Assembly (NCBI GenBank): GCA_963580285.1
Contig: OY757011.1
Location: forward strand, 2,570,501-2,634,500
From: Lucinisca nassula
Taxonomy: Eukaryota; Mollusca; Bivalvia; Lucinida; Lucinidae
Length of the DNA: 64,000 nt
Direction: 5' to 3'
Position numbers and translations under genes: made by a program. Positions 10,745 through 21,505 of the stretch are shown one piece after another. Position 1 is the first letter of the stretch. Each line of letters opens with the position of its first letter. Below the pieces are notes generated by a model that was not told where the DNA came from, ran no database searches, and saw nothing but the letters and a program-made list of their open reading frames with translations.

Positions 10745-10910
10745 AGGCTTTTGTCTGTCTTTCTGTCTGTCTGTCTGTCCATCCGTCTGTACGTTTGTTC
10801 GTTCGTTCATCCGTCTTCCAATGGACACATCCATCTAAATATCCACTCACTTACCCCTCTCTGTAGTGTACCCATCCATCCAATCAACATCCATCCATCC
10901 ATTGATCCGT
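10745..10910. repeat. Degenerate tetranucleotide tract (CTGT, CGTT, CATC)
   Basis: Imperfect runs of CTGT, GTTC and CATC motifs in the FB-1 spacer. Confidence 0.8.
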
Positions 10911-10918
10911 TCTAAATT

Positions 10919-11470
10919 GGAAGCAACTAGGTGGGCGAAATGACTCAGGGGGCGAAAAGACCAGGCTTGTGGACGAAACAGCTATGGGTGCAAAATGGGG
11001 CGAAACTACCAGGGAGGAACGACTGAGGGGCCGTCTTGTGGGCATAGTATCTTGTTACTCCACTAGCCAGAGGTAAAGAAACCAGTTGGATAAATTGCCT
11101 GGAAAGAAATCGAATCAGGCCCAGGTCATCTGATGGATGTTTCATCTTCATTTTGTGAGGGCAATATCTACACGTCGAGTGAATTGGAAGGAGGCGAAGC
11201 AACTAGGTGGGCGAAATGACTCAGGGTGCGAAAAGACCATGCTTTGTGGACGAAACAGCTATGGGTGCAAAAAGGGGCGAAACGACCAGGGAGAAACGAC
11301 TGAGGGGCCGTCTTGTGGGCATAGTATCTTGTTACCCCACTAGACAGAGGTAAAGAAACCAGTTGGATAAATTACCATACAAAGACATCGAATCAGGCCC
11401 CGGTCATCTGATGGATGTTTCATCTTCATTTTGAGGGCAATATCTCCATGTCGAGTGAACTAGCTCCTTG
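10919..11470. repeat. 278-bp direct duplication at the inner edge of FB-1
   Basis: GAAGCAACTAGGTGGGCGAA occurs at about 10,920 and again at about 11,196, each followed by GGGCGAAAC-type repeats, the CAGAGGTAAAGAAACCAGTT segment and AATATCT. The second copy forms the inner end of the right arm. Confidence 0.85.
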
Positions 11471-12130
11471 TCGAGAAGACTAGCTCGGACAGTAATTTCG
11501 TCATAAGTCGCAAGTAACGTAATCGCGGCCAAAAGTTTTTGCTTATTTCAAACGTTCCATGTTTCATTTCACCAGGGATGTTGCATCTGGGGTGTGAAGG
11601 GCGTACTTTTGGTGGAAAATGAAAAATCGTCGGCCAAAATCTCCGTGTTGAAATAAATTGACAATTGTTCAGGTCCGTGATAAAAAGTTTAGTTTCATTC
11701 ATACTCCAGCGCTGCAAATTTCCATGGCAAATTCTAGCGGGGTACAAAGTTAAATCATTTCTATGTGGAACTGCATTGCCGGATTTTTTTTACAAATAGC
11801 TTACAAAGGAGAAAATGGTGATAAAACTCTTCAACACCTACCTTTGTTTACGAGTTTCGTGGCGATGGAGCTAGCTCGAGAGTTCCCGGATGTGTCGAGG
11901 GAACAAATTTCCATTGACTCATTTTCGAGCTAGTTCCCCTGATTACCACCCGTGAATTGGCATTAGTAGAATTTATTGCAAAAAAAATACATCAGTGTTT
12001 TAACTTATTCTAAAAAGTTACTTCATGCCAACAAGTCCGTATAATGAAAACACTTCAAAACACACTTACTTTCTATAGACAAAATTGGGTTTCTAAGGGG
12101 TATACAATATTCTTTTTTTTTTTTTTCTTT

Positions 12131-12409
12131 CATCATGAAAACGCGCCTATATAAAAATGATCCCCTGGAACCCCACTTTTATATAGTAAAACTGAGGTTT
12201 GCAGCGGTATACATTATGTTTCTTATTTCTGCTCAAAAACATAGATTATAGGTACTCGATAGAACCGCCTCGTCGAGGCGGTTCTAACGAGTGCCCACAA
12301 TCTATATTTGGAGCAGACATAAGAAAATATCACAATTTTTCATCATAAAATTTTCATTTTTTCGGCGATACAGGTAGCAATGTATTTGTATAGGTATGTT
12401 TGCGTAATG
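12131..12409. mobile_element. Pal-A1 MITE, opposite orientation
   Basis: Ends CATCATGAAAACGCGCC and GGTATGTTTGCGTAATG; intact hairpin around CCGCCTCGTCGAGGCGG. Confidence 0.85.
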
Positions 12410-12540
12410 TGAATGAGGCGAGCCTTACGAGCACCCACAACCTATGATTGGAGTTTAAATAAAACATATATCACGAATTTTCATCAGAAAAAAAGATCAC
12501 CGTTTGGAGATATGAAAGAATGCACTTTGTCACTTAAAGG
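12410..12540. mobile_element. Pal-A2 MITE, right half only
   Basis: Starts within the hairpin (GAGGCGAGCCTTACGAGCAC) and runs to GAATGCACTTTGTCAC. It directly abuts the preceding Pal-A. Confidence 0.7.
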
Positions 12541-12821
12541 TTCACAGAATAGTGCATTTGGGTCTGCGTGTGTCTTTTTTCAACGTGCTTCACGCAATAA
12601 ATATTTTGAGAGAGAAAAAATAAAATAATTAAGGAGTCGGTCTGCAACTTATTGACAGGATATTACGCTTAGATGTTTATAACCTGTAATAAAACAATCG
12701 CCGTGCCATATTAATCATTTCATATGAAGAAATTTCATATTTTCTCACCTTTGATAAATCATGGCAATATTTGTAATAATAAAAAATCCCGAGCTCGTGA
12801 CGGCAGCATACAGTTACATGT

Positions 12822-13075
12822 CAACGAAAACAAGCCAATGGAAATAATTTGAAAATTTTACAACCAAAAATGAAGATTTTCAGAAAAAAATAGTTCTACA
12901 CCTAGGATTGATTGTGGGTACTCGTTTGAACCGCCTCGGCGAGGCGGCTCCAGCGCGGTTCTAACAGTTACCCACACTACGTTTTTGAACTAATGTATAC
13001 CCCTGAAAACCCAAGTTTTACAGTATAAAAGTGGGATTTAAAGGGGTTAAAATTAACCAGGCGCGTTTTCATGAT
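12822..13075. mobile_element. Pal-A1 MITE, diverged
   Basis: Ends CAACGAAAACAAGCC and GGCGCGTTTTCATGAT. The hairpin carries a small duplication (GAGGCGGCTCCAGCGCGGTT). Confidence 0.75.
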
Positions 13076-13254
13076 ACTTTGATCTTTAGGGACAGATAGT
13101 CCAATTTTCGCCAAAGTGTGCGTTCGGTAAAATTGATGAAGTCACTTTCAAGAGCTACATGCGCCAAAGCTATAGTGTTTGCTTGCCGATGATACCAGAT
13201 TCCAAGCATATGCACAGGGTATGGATATTTTTCTCTCGCACATTAGTCATTGAA

Positions 13255-13475
13255 ATGATCACCACTTTAAACTCCACTTTATATAGAGAAAACTGGGGGT
13301 TTAAAGGGGTATGCATTATTTTTCTTATTTCTGCTCCAAAACTCGACAAAAATGAGGCGGTTCTAACGTGCACCCACAACCTTTGTTTGGAGTTCCAATA
13401 AGAAAAACGTCACTTTGTTTATCAGAAAAATAACCATTTTGTAGGTATGACATATTTTACTATGTCGCACGCTAA
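13255..13475. mobile_element. Pal-A2 MITE, core deleted
   Basis: Left arm CTCCACTTTATATAGAGAAA, right arm to TTTTACTATGTCGCACGC. Half of the hairpin is lost; only GAGGCGGTTCTAACGTGC remains. Confidence 0.7.
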
Positions 13476-14407
13476 GGCTATTTATCTCAACCTCCACATC
13501 TCACCCTGATATGTACTTATTGCAACACTTCTAAGTAAAATGTTTAAAAACAAATGATTAAATTTATATCTTTCTTTCCTTCTTTCTGCTGATACTGCAA
13601 TCGGTCACACCTGACCATTACTCGCAGGTGTATATTTCATACATAGTTGGAAGGAAGGACAAACAGGATGTTAGAGTGTGGTGCGGACTGCTGGACAGAT
13701 CACAGGCGAGTTGTCAGCAAACTCAACCTGCGCATTCAGCCTACATGGCGAGGTGCCCAAGAGATTGGATGTCACTAAGCTGAACAAGACAGCCAGAAGC
13801 AAGTCTTCATCCATGACAACTGCAACAGACTAGATGCAATGGAATTCAGTTCAGATGATCCAGAAAGCAAATGGACAGTCTTCAAAGACATCGTTTGCCC
13901 TTCAGCAATGGAATTCCTAGGTCCGGTATCTCGTAAACATCAAGGCTGGTTTGACGAGAATGATTAAGAAATTCAGGGACTCCTTGAAGAGAATCACCAA
14001 AACACCTGGTAAACCTCAGGGATACCAGCTCAGTATCTAACAAGGCCGGCTATTCAGACATATGGAAGACAGTCCAAACAAGACTAAAAGATATGCAAGA
14101 CTCCTGGCTGAGCAATAAGGCTGATATAATCAAGTAGTTTTGCAGACAGAAAGGATATGAAGATGTTCTTTGATATATATAAGTGAGTTTATAGTTCCCA
14201 GAACTCTGGAACCACCCCTCTTCTCAGTGCAGACGGAACTAGTCTTCTGACTAAAAATGAAGCGATCTTGAAAAGATGGACTGAGCAATAAGGCTGATGA
14301 AATCCAGTCCTTTGCAGACAGAAAAAATGCGAAAAAGTTCTTTGATGCATTAACGACAGTTTATGGTCCCCTGGGTGTAGGAACTGGCCACTCTTCTCAG
14401 TGCAGAT

Positions 14408-14813
14408 TATAAGAATCTTATATGGGTGTGAGTGGTGGATGGCAAAATCCTTCCCGAGGGTCACTGTCCGGCATCACGAGGCTTGCCTCGTGATGCCGGA
14501 CAGTGATCCCGAGGGACGAATTTTTCTGTCCACCCCTCGCTCCCATATAGGATTATTTTTCTTAGCGCGGATTATTAATGCTGCCGTCACTTCGGTTACC
14601 GACGTCCGCCATATTGTGTTGACACTACAGGAATGTTTTGTGACATCACGTAACGTGCTGTGACGTCAACCTTAACCTTGGTGCATATGAGGTCGTATTC
14701 AACCAGTGCATTTATCAAACACGCCAGAATATTCGATTTTGGGTAAGAACACCAGGATTAGAACAGAATTTCACTCCCAAGCTAAACACTATGGAGTTCC
14801 TGATCTGGTGTGC
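14408..14813 (+). mobile_element. Pal-I MITE inserted in the LINE relic
   Basis: LINE sequence stops at CAGTGCAGAT and resumes near GAAACTACTCTTCTGACTGA. The insert starts TATAAGAATCTTATATGG, has a central hairpin (GGTCACTGTCCGGCATCACG then GGCTTGCC then its complement) and ends CTGGTGTGCAAGAA. A second copy lies in opposite orientation at 41,085-41,513. Confidence 0.8.
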
Positions 14814-15393
14814 AAGAAGAAACTACTCTTCTGACTGAGAAAGAGAAGCTGAGCACTTTGATAGTGTTCTTATCAATGATGCTGCCCTCAACAGTCTACC
14901 ACAGGTTGATTGTAACAGTCTGCTGCTTGATAAGTTCCTAACCGTTACTGAACCAAAGAAGGCAATACAACTTCTTGCCAGGATCAGATGCAATACCTGC
15001 TGAGATCAACAAAGCAGGAGGTACTTTAGTTGCAAAGAATATGATAGAGGTATTTAACATTATGTGAAGAAACGAAGACATCTCTTAAGAATTCAAGGAT
15101 GTGTCAGAAAAGGGAACACACAGGCCTGTGACAATCATCGTGGCTTGTCTTTATTGTCAATTGCTGGGATGGTGCTTGCAAGAGTCCTGCTTAATCGACT
15201 AAATGGACACCTTGAGCAGTCAAGGCTTCTACCAGAAAGCCAGTGTGGGTTTAGAAAATACAGAGGAACAATTGACATGATCTTCACAGCAAGGTGCCAG
15301 GAACGGAACATGGATCTATACATGACCTTTGCCGACATTACCAATCAACTTGACACAGTCAGTCGTGACGGTCTTCGGAAAATCATGGTGAAG

Positions 15394-15489
15394 TTTGGAC
15401 CCGTGCAAGCATGCCATTGCGGAACTGCCTCGCCAGGTTCATAGCAATTGCGAGGCAGTTCCGCAATGGTATGCTTGCACGGGTCCAAA
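15394..15489. repeat. 40-bp inverted duplication inside the LINE coding sequence
   Basis: Arms 15,394-15,433 and 15,450-15,489 are complementary at 39 of 40 positions, with loop CAGGTTCATAGCAATT. The right arm and loop are the ordinary LINE sequence (ARFIAMVRQF region); the left arm is an extra inverted copy replacing a few bases after TTTGGA. Confidence 0.9.
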
Positions 15490-15844
15490 ATGATGGTGAG
15501 TTTTCAGATCCATTCCCTGTGACAAACGGAGTCAAGTAGGATGTGTGCTGGCCCCAACACTTTTCAGCATGATGTTCTCTGCCATGCTCACATGGCGGTC
15601 AGAACAAGCGCTACAAGGACACCCTCAAAGCCTCCCTAAAGGACTTCAACATACCAACAGAGTCGTGGGAACGAATTTCACAGGACAGAGCAAAGTGGCG
15701 AGGCCTCAGTAGAAGGGGTGCAGGTAAATACGAAGTAAAAAGTGAAGCTGAGCAGAAACGCGCAAAGCGGAAAGCCAGCGCTAAGGCATCACAAACAGAA
15801 CTGTCTAGGTATTACATACAGTCCAGATTTGCAGGATAAAAGCA

Positions 15845-15905
15845 TATTTTTTTTCTTCTTGGTTTTGGTTTTACGACATTTTCAATATTATTTCAGTCAT
15901 ATCGA
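15845..15905 (-). mobile_element. SINE-4 tail fragment
   Basis: TGGTTTTGGTTTTACGACAT then TTCAATATTATTTCAGTCAT matches the tail of SINE-4 at 32,345. Confidence 0.6.
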
Positions 15906-15984
15906 GTCGATAACACTCCCCTGTGCTGAAATGGCGTCTTTTATATCTCAAGAAATGAAAAAAATATATATATTTTTCTTATAT

Positions 15985-16100
15985 AGCCTGCCCAGCAAAG
16001 TGGTGCGAGTTAGACCGTCCAATGCATATAAACCGTTTGGTTTCATTTAGGCGGCAGGGCTTGAGATATCTCAATGTCGGGTAAAAGTCGCACAAAAACA
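15985..16100 (+). mobile_element. SINE-3 fragment (middle)
   Basis: CTGCCCAGCAAAGTGGTGCG to CTCAATGTCGGGTAAAAGTC; both ends missing. Confidence 0.75.
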
Positions 16101-16364
16101 CCAAACATAGGTTCATTGCAGCGAAACCGTTTTAATTATGTTGGTTGCGGGTCACCTAGGCACAGGGGTATTGTCCGAGTGATGTGTTAAGTACTATAAA
16201 TTCAAGGCGTATCTGTATAAACTTTACTACTAGAGGATTCTTATTATTCCGCTTGTTAGCTTGTCTGTTTCCATTTTTTCTTGATACCCCTGGCTCAAAG
16301 ACCTTGTGAGCACGTCCCCATGACATAACGTTAACAGCTACTGTAACCGTCATATTCTGGTACT

Positions 16365-16640
16365 CGTCATGTGAACGAGTCCGTCATATGAACACCCCCT
16401 AAACCCCACTTTATATAGAGAAAACTGGGGTTTACGCGATATACATTATTTTACTTATTTCTGCTCCAAGACAAAGTTTGTGGTACTCGTTAGAACAGCC
16501 TCAATGAGGTGGTTCTAAAGAGCACTCATGGCCTATGTTTGGAACATAAATAAGAAAACTATCACGGATTTTCATGAGAAAAATAGCCATTTTGGAGGTT
16601 TTAAGAATGTACTATGTCGCACGGGTGTGTTATCATAATG
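16365..16640. mobile_element. Pal-A2 MITE
   Basis: Ends CGTCATGTGAACGAGTCCGT and GGGTGTGTTATCATAATG. One hairpin arm has AACAGCC for AACCGCC. Confidence 0.85.
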
Positions 16641-16674
16641 AAAGCTAACAATGACAAAGTGTTGGAGTCATTCT

Positions 16675-16955
16675 CATCACGTGAACAAGTCCGTGAAATA
16701 AAGACCTCCTAAAACCCACTTTATATAGAGAAAACTGGGGTTTACGGGGGTAATCATTATTTTCCTTATTCCTGCTCCAAGACATAGGTTGTGGGTACTC
16801 GTTAGAACCGCCTCAATGAGGCGGTTCTAACGAGTACCCAAAACCTATATTTTGAGTATAAATGAGAAAAACATCACAAATTTTCATCAGAAAAAAAATG
16901 CATTTTTTTTAGATTTGAAAGATGCACTATATCACACGGATATGTTATCGTAATG
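16675..16955. mobile_element. Pal-A2 MITE
   Basis: Ends CATCACGTGAACAAGTCCGT and GGATATGTTATCGTAATG; perfect core hairpin. Same orientation as the previous copy and only 34 bp away. Confidence 0.9.
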
Positions 16956-17101
16956 GTTTGTCGTATAGTCTAATAGCATGTTTTACAATGTAAATGTAAA
17001 GACAACAATCTATGTTTGAGGAGGAGGTTGCAGTCTCCGTTGTTTCCCTTATTTCAAGTTCACGTGAGTAGATTCATTCCAAATACTTTTCCGTCCCTTC
17101 T

Positions 17102-17395
17102 GACGGCCCCCGCCCATCGGGGCTTGGAGAAATAGATGGGCTGCATGATCGCGGCTTTCACGCAGAGCTGAAATCCGACCGCACATGAGTACTGGTAAAC
17201 CGCTTAGAGGATCTAAACCTGCCCGGGTAAAGCGGTGCGAGTCGGACCCTCCATGCTTATAAACCCTATTGGTTTCATTCGCCGAAATAGCTTGAGATGT
17301 TATCTCATCGCAATGTTGGGTAAAAGTCCCACACATTTGGAAGCAACGTCTCCAAAATGACTTTACAGTGTTGACGGGGACACTAAACCTCAAAT
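17102..17395 (+). mobile_element. SINE-3, nearly full length
   Basis: Head GCCCCCGCCCATCGGGGCTT, tail GACGGGGACACTAAACCTCA; the CAAA tail is lost at CAAATCGTCCC. Confidence 0.85.
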
Positions 17396-17483
17396 CGTCC
17401 CTTCTGTGAAAGATCATAGTACTAGATTCACCAAACAAACCGAGTAACGCGTCAAGACATCAAATAGGGTGGCATTCTTTTAA

Positions 17484-17706
17484 CCCACTGCATGCGGGAA
17501 ACCCCTAAAGGGCTACGTTGGCAAACAGTGCAGGCCAAGATCAGACGCCGCAGAACGCGGCGTCTGATCAGGGCCTACACTTTTTGTTAACATAATTTTC
17601 CGTCGAACATAGAATAAAAAACGAAAAAACAGGCCCGACACCCCTTATATGACAAATGGACTTGCCCAACATATAGCAATGGAAGAGTCCACAAACATAC
17701 AATGGG
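17484..17706 (+). mobile_element. Pal-G1 piggyBac-like MITE, TTAA TSD
   Basis: 223 bp, starting CCCACTGCATGCGGGAAACC and ending ACATACAATGGG, flanked by TTAA at 17,480-17,483 and 17,707-17,710. Central stem GATCAGACGCCGC / GCGGCGTCTGATC. Confidence 0.9.
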
Positions 17707-17884
17707 TTAATGGAAGAGGTTTGCGTAGAGAAGTTTATGAGTCAATCTGACAACGCTACTGTAGTTGTTGAAGCACTTCACGCATTTAATCCAGATTGGC
17801 ATTGTCAGTAACGACAAACAAACTGTTTTTGTTTTGTGATGCACGTCACGAGAAAGCCAGTCTTTTCTCGTATTGAATGAGTGA

Positions 17885-17970
17885 TTTGTTTGTGTTTAGG
17901 ATTTACGTCCCCGTCAATGCTATTTAGATCATTTTGAGCATTTGCTTCCGATTATGTGGAACTTCGTGCA
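17885..17970 (-). mobile_element. SINE-3 tail fragment
   Basis: TTTGTGTTTAGGATTTACGT to TTGCTTCCGATTATGTGGAA only. Confidence 0.65.
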
Positions 17971-18214
17971 AATGTTAAAGCATGATCGTAGAGACCATGG
18001 TTAGACTTATCCTGGATTATGCCACGACAGTATGGGTTCCATATAGTATTCAGCAGCTGGAGGAGGGGTGAAGCAAAGGTGGCGTATATCTTGCGTCACT
18101 GGGGCGTCCGACTGATACTGGCTGTAAGCTGGACAAGGCCTGCTGACCTTGCAGCAGATAAGGGTAAAGGGGGACTGTTGTTATTTCTTCTGTTTCTGTG
18201 TCTACACTTCCATT

Positions 18215-18221
<7 letters not shown>

Positions 18222-18246
<25 letters not shown>
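18222..18246. repeat. (CT)n microsatellite
   Basis: About 12 CT units. Confidence 0.95.
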
Positions 18247-18334
18247 GTCCGTCAGTTTCATCTCCTCTACTACCTCTTCTATCCCTTATCTCCCTTTCTC
18301 TGGGAGACAACATAAAAGTTGAAGTGTCGTTAAA

Positions 18335-18450
18335 TAAAAGAGAAGGCAGTGATCAGGACCCACAGCTCCCATCAGTGACAACAAAGGGAAAGAAGCACAA
18401 ACATGAAACAATTAGACCCTAATGGAAACATAAATAGCGGAAAGGCAAAA
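18335..18450 (-). repeat. Rep-D fragment
   Basis: GGCAGTGATCAGGACCCACA, AAGAAGCACAAACATGAAAC and TAGACCCTAATGGAAACATA match Rep-D. Confidence 0.75.
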
Positions 18451-18693
18451 CAAAACAATCAATAAATCAATCCAGCAGCTGGATACAGTGCAACGGCTAG
18501 CAGCTCGGTTTGTTAGACCACACAACCAACTATGTCTCCAGAAAGATACCACACCTTAGGCGACGGGGTGGGCTAAGTGAACATCCCTGCGCACAGGTTC
18601 TCCCACTCGAAAGCAGCGAACAGTAGAGGACAATTCCTGGAGTATATAGGCCGACATTTTCTGCAACTTCTCCTTTTCCAAGGGCATCAGACT

Positions 18694-18963
18694 CATCACG
18701 AAAACACGTCCGTGAAATGAAGACCCCCTAAAACCCACTTCATATAGGGGGTTAACGGGGGTAATCAATATTTTTCTTACTTCTGCTCCAAGACAGTGAA
18801 TGTGGGTACTCGTTAGAACCGCCTCAATGAGGCGGTTCTAACGAGCACCCACAACCTATGTTTTGAGCATTTATTAGAAAAATATCACGGATTTTCATCA
18901 GAAAAGTAGCCTTTTTGGAAATATGAAAAATGTACTATGTCTCACGGGTGAGTTATCATAATG
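18694..18963. mobile_element. Pal-A MITE, mixed A1/A2 arms
   Basis: The left end CATCACGAAAACACGTCCGT combines the A1 terminus with the A2 interior; right end GGGTGAGTTATCATAATG. Perfect hairpin. Suggests recombination between the subfamilies or an intermediate. Confidence 0.85.
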
Positions 18964-19209
18964 TTATGAATGGACCAACTTCCACAGAGTCACACCGTAT
19001 ATCCTTGAGGGCTTCAAGAGGGATCATGCAACTATCCCTTAAACAACGTAAAACTGTTTAAAAAGATTTTAATTTTTCTGTTTCAAGGTTGCTTTTTTAG
19101 CCTCCCCGCCGCTTTGACATAGCTTAAGTAGGACGATGCGCGAGTGTTGGTCTTGTGTGCACTTCTCTGGAAGAAAATTAGATAGTGCGATTCAAAGCTA
19201 GTTTGCAGC

Positions 19210-19296
19210 ATGGACACTTTAAAGTCCAGTGTTCTGAAGCATAAGCGTTATGCTATTGGATTTGGGACTCATCATCACTCTGTAAATCTTTTGAAG
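19210..19296 (+). CDS. Possible short first coding exon (unrecognised)
   Basis: An ATG in a favourable context (CAGCATGG) opens 29 codons (MDTLKSSVLKHKRYAIGFGT then HHHSVNLLK) that end exactly at a consensus-like donor (TTGAAG|GTAGGA). The stretch lies in one of the few repeat-free blocks (about 18,966-19,580). No domain is recognisable, no downstream exon was identified, and chance is a serious alternative. Confidence 0.2.
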
Positions 19297-19579
19297 GTAG
19301 GATTCAAAAGGTGACAAAATAGCTTATTGCATCTCTTACTATTCCCAGGGCTTTATTCTATACCCCTGACTAATGGTTTATAAATAGTTTCAATTGCTTG
19401 GCCAGACGAGAAGCGCTTTCCACCCTACCGAGACACTCCGTAAATGCTTTGGTATATGCTTCGGTAAGCCGTTGGCCCAGGCGCGGTACTGGCTTTTACC
19501 GGCTAACGTTTACGGCTCAATGCGGTACATTTATACTCTGGCGTAGTTTCGATTTTTTCCCGCGGTAAAACTTCAGCAT

Positions 19580-19797
19580 TTGATGAAATTACATCTCAAG
19601 CCCTGCCGCCCAATGAAACCAATAGGGTTTATAAGCATGGACGGGCCGACTCGCACCGCTTTGCCTGGGCAGGCTTAGATCCTCTAAGCGGTTTACCAGT
19701 ACTCGTGCGCGGGTCGGTTTCAGCTCTGCGTGGAAGCACCATGCATCCCATATATTTCTTCAAGCCCCGATTGGCGGGGGCCACAGCGTTTGATGCA
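19580..19797 (-). mobile_element. SINE-3, 5' two-thirds
   Basis: From ATTACATCTCAAGCCCTGCC to CAAGCCCCGATTGGCGGGGG; well conserved. The 3' tail part is absent. Confidence 0.85.
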
Positions 19798-19799
19798 AT

Positions 19800-20121
19800 T
19801 TAAAATTATTTCGACGCTATTTTTTGTGTTTCTGTTGTAATGGGACTTGACTCTTTTTTGTTTTGAGAAGCAGTGTTGGATGGGAATGCAATTCTGGTGA
19901 ACTTTGTCAAGATGGCGAACATCTCGTACGAAGTTTGTACGAGACTCCGGGCGAGATTTGGGTGCCTAATCTGTTACTTCCGGCCTCTCTACAGGAAAAT
20001 CGTGTGTTTGCTTTAAAGTACGTCTAAAGGGGTGCTCGTTAAACGGATTTGTTTGCCCGAGGTCTATCTTTGTTATTCACGGGATAGCTGAGTGAACAGA
20101 AGAAATGATCAGTGCGACGGA
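19800..20121. other. No recognised feature
   Basis: Unique-looking sequence with no frame or repeat that I can name. Confidence 0.4.
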
Positions 20122-20125
20122 TTAA

Positions 20126-20347
20126 CCCATTGCATGCGGGAAACCCCTAAAGAGGTACCTTGGCATACAGTGCATGCCCAGATCAGACGCCGCAGAACGC
20201 GGCGTCTGATCAGGGCTTCCACTATTTTCAAACAGACTTTCCCTTAAAAAATAGAATAAAAGAGAAAAAATGGACCTGACACCCCCTATATGACAAATGG
20301 ACTTGTCCAACATATAGTAATGGATGAGTCCACTATTATACAATGGG
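20126..20347 (+). mobile_element. Pal-G1 piggyBac-like MITE, TTAA TSD
   Basis: 222 bp, CCCATTGCATGCGGGAAACC to TATACAATGGG, flanked by TTAA (20,122-20,125; 20,348-20,351). TIR CCCATTG/CAATGGG. Confidence 0.9.
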
Positions 20348-20434
20348 TTAATATAATATTGATATACTGTTCGTATAACTACGATCAGCAATTAACAATT
20401 CAACAAATGAAGATGACTAAAAATATACTGTCTT

Positions 20435-20724
20435 CATCACGTGAACAAGTCCGTGAAATGAAGACCCCCCCCACCCCCACCTATAACCCACTTTATATAC
20501 AGAAAACTGGGGTTTACGGGGGTAAACATTATTTTTCTTATTTCTGCTCCAAGACATAGGTTGTGGGTACTCGTTAGAACCGCCTCAATGAGGCGGTTCT
20601 AACGAGCACCCACAACCTGTGTTTGCAGTATTTATAAGAAAAATATCATGGATTTTCATCAGGAAAAGGCCATTGTGGAGATGTGAAAAAATGCACTATG
20701 TAGCAAGGGTGTGTTATCGTAATG
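20435..20724. mobile_element. Pal-A2 MITE
   Basis: CATCACGTGAACAAGTCCGT to GGGTGTGTTATCGTAATG, with a C-rich insertion (CCCCCCCCACCCCCACC) in the left arm near 20,465. Confidence 0.9.
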
Positions 20725-21227
20725 TGACGTAGTGTTTTGCGATCATTCAAGTTCTGACATTCCTAATGTACGAGGATCAGCTGTATAGTGCTTTCTTCTT
20801 ACATAACAATCAAACTGGCACAAAATACCTGTTGATTAACCTACAAATATGGCTGAGACAAGTGGATAGATAATATGCTTTATAGCAAGAGCGGCCAGCA
20901 ACGGATGTGATTAGACTGATCAGAGTCTTCGCTGCCAAAATATGGAGCTTCTATAGACTCTATACTTGTCGTTTAGACACTATTTCGCATCCTTGTCATG
21001 ATTAGAAGATATAAATGCTGTTTAATACCTTCACTTGTCTAAGGAGGCCGAAGGCATATGTTCTCGTGTCGTAGTATGATTATTTTAAGAACAAGTGTTT
21101 TTGCAAGTGTTCTTCAATAGTCATTTACTGCCGACCTCTCAACAAAATATGAGTTTCTGTCATTGAAACCATTTGTCTTAATGAGGAACAGAAGAGCCAT
21201 ATGGTTATTGCTTATTTTATACGTGTT
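20725..21227. other. No recognised feature
   Basis: About 500 bp of moderately AT-rich sequence; nothing seen. Confidence 0.4.
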
Positions 21228-21505
21228 CATTAGCAAAAACGCCTATACAAATACATTGAAACCTTTATCGCCGAAAAATGAAAATTTAAACATGATAAAT
21301 TGTGATATTTCTCTTATTTCTGCTCAAAATATAGATTGTTGGTACTCGTTAGAACCGCCTCATCGAGGCGGTTCTAACGAGCACCATCAATCTTTATTTT
21401 AGAGCAGAAATAAGAAGAATAATGTTTACCCCTGTAAACCCAAGTTTTATTATATAAAAGTGGGGTTCAAGGGAATCAAAATTATATAGACTTGTTTTCG
21501 TGATG
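21228..21505. mobile_element. Pal-A1 MITE
   Basis: Ends CATTAGCAAAAACGCC and GACTTGTTTTCGTGATG; perfect core. Confidence 0.85.

Larger units (their letters stand above)
9808..11954. mobile_element. FB-1: foldback element with about 617-bp inverted arms, TSD AATTG
   Basis: The left arm 9808-10,424 starts CACGGGTGGTAATCAGGGGA and the right arm 11,336-11,954 ends TCCCCTGATTACCACCCGTG; I see the two arms match along their length with scattered substitutions. Flanks AATTG (9803-9807 and 11,955-11,959) give a 5-bp TSD. The central spacer (10,425-11,335) holds a TA microsatellite, CTGT/CATC-rich simple repeats and an extra copy of the inner right-arm segment. No transposase frame is present. Ends CAC...GTG with a 5-bp TSD would fit Transib-like elements, but this is weak inference. 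Confidence 0.9.
13640..15840 (+). pseudogene. Decayed LINE (endonuclease end, RT, C-terminus) with insertions
   Basis: Conceptual reading shows, in order, an endonuclease end (TDHRRVVSKLNLRIQP, near 13,700), a HQGWFDEND segment, a WLSNKAD-type linker that is tandemly duplicated (about 14,105-14,275 and 14,278-14,407), RT finger motifs at 15,064-15,400 (CDNHRGLSLLSIAG, LLPESQCGFRK, DMIFTARC) and, after a deletion of the palm, the C-terminal KRYKDTLKASLKDFN and KWRGLSRRGAG block at 15,610-15,725. Several stops and frameshifts are present, so it is dead. A Pal-I element (14,408-14,813) and a 40-bp inverted duplication (15,394-15,489) interrupt it. Confidence 0.85.

Noticed and set aside
17049..17438. 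129-codon minus frame and similar frames in SINE-3 copies
   Set aside because: Antisense or sense translation of SINE-3; no domain, and frames differ between copies.
18019..18422. Frames of 98, 87 and 74 codons around 18.2 kb
   Set aside because: They read through the CT microsatellite and Rep-D.
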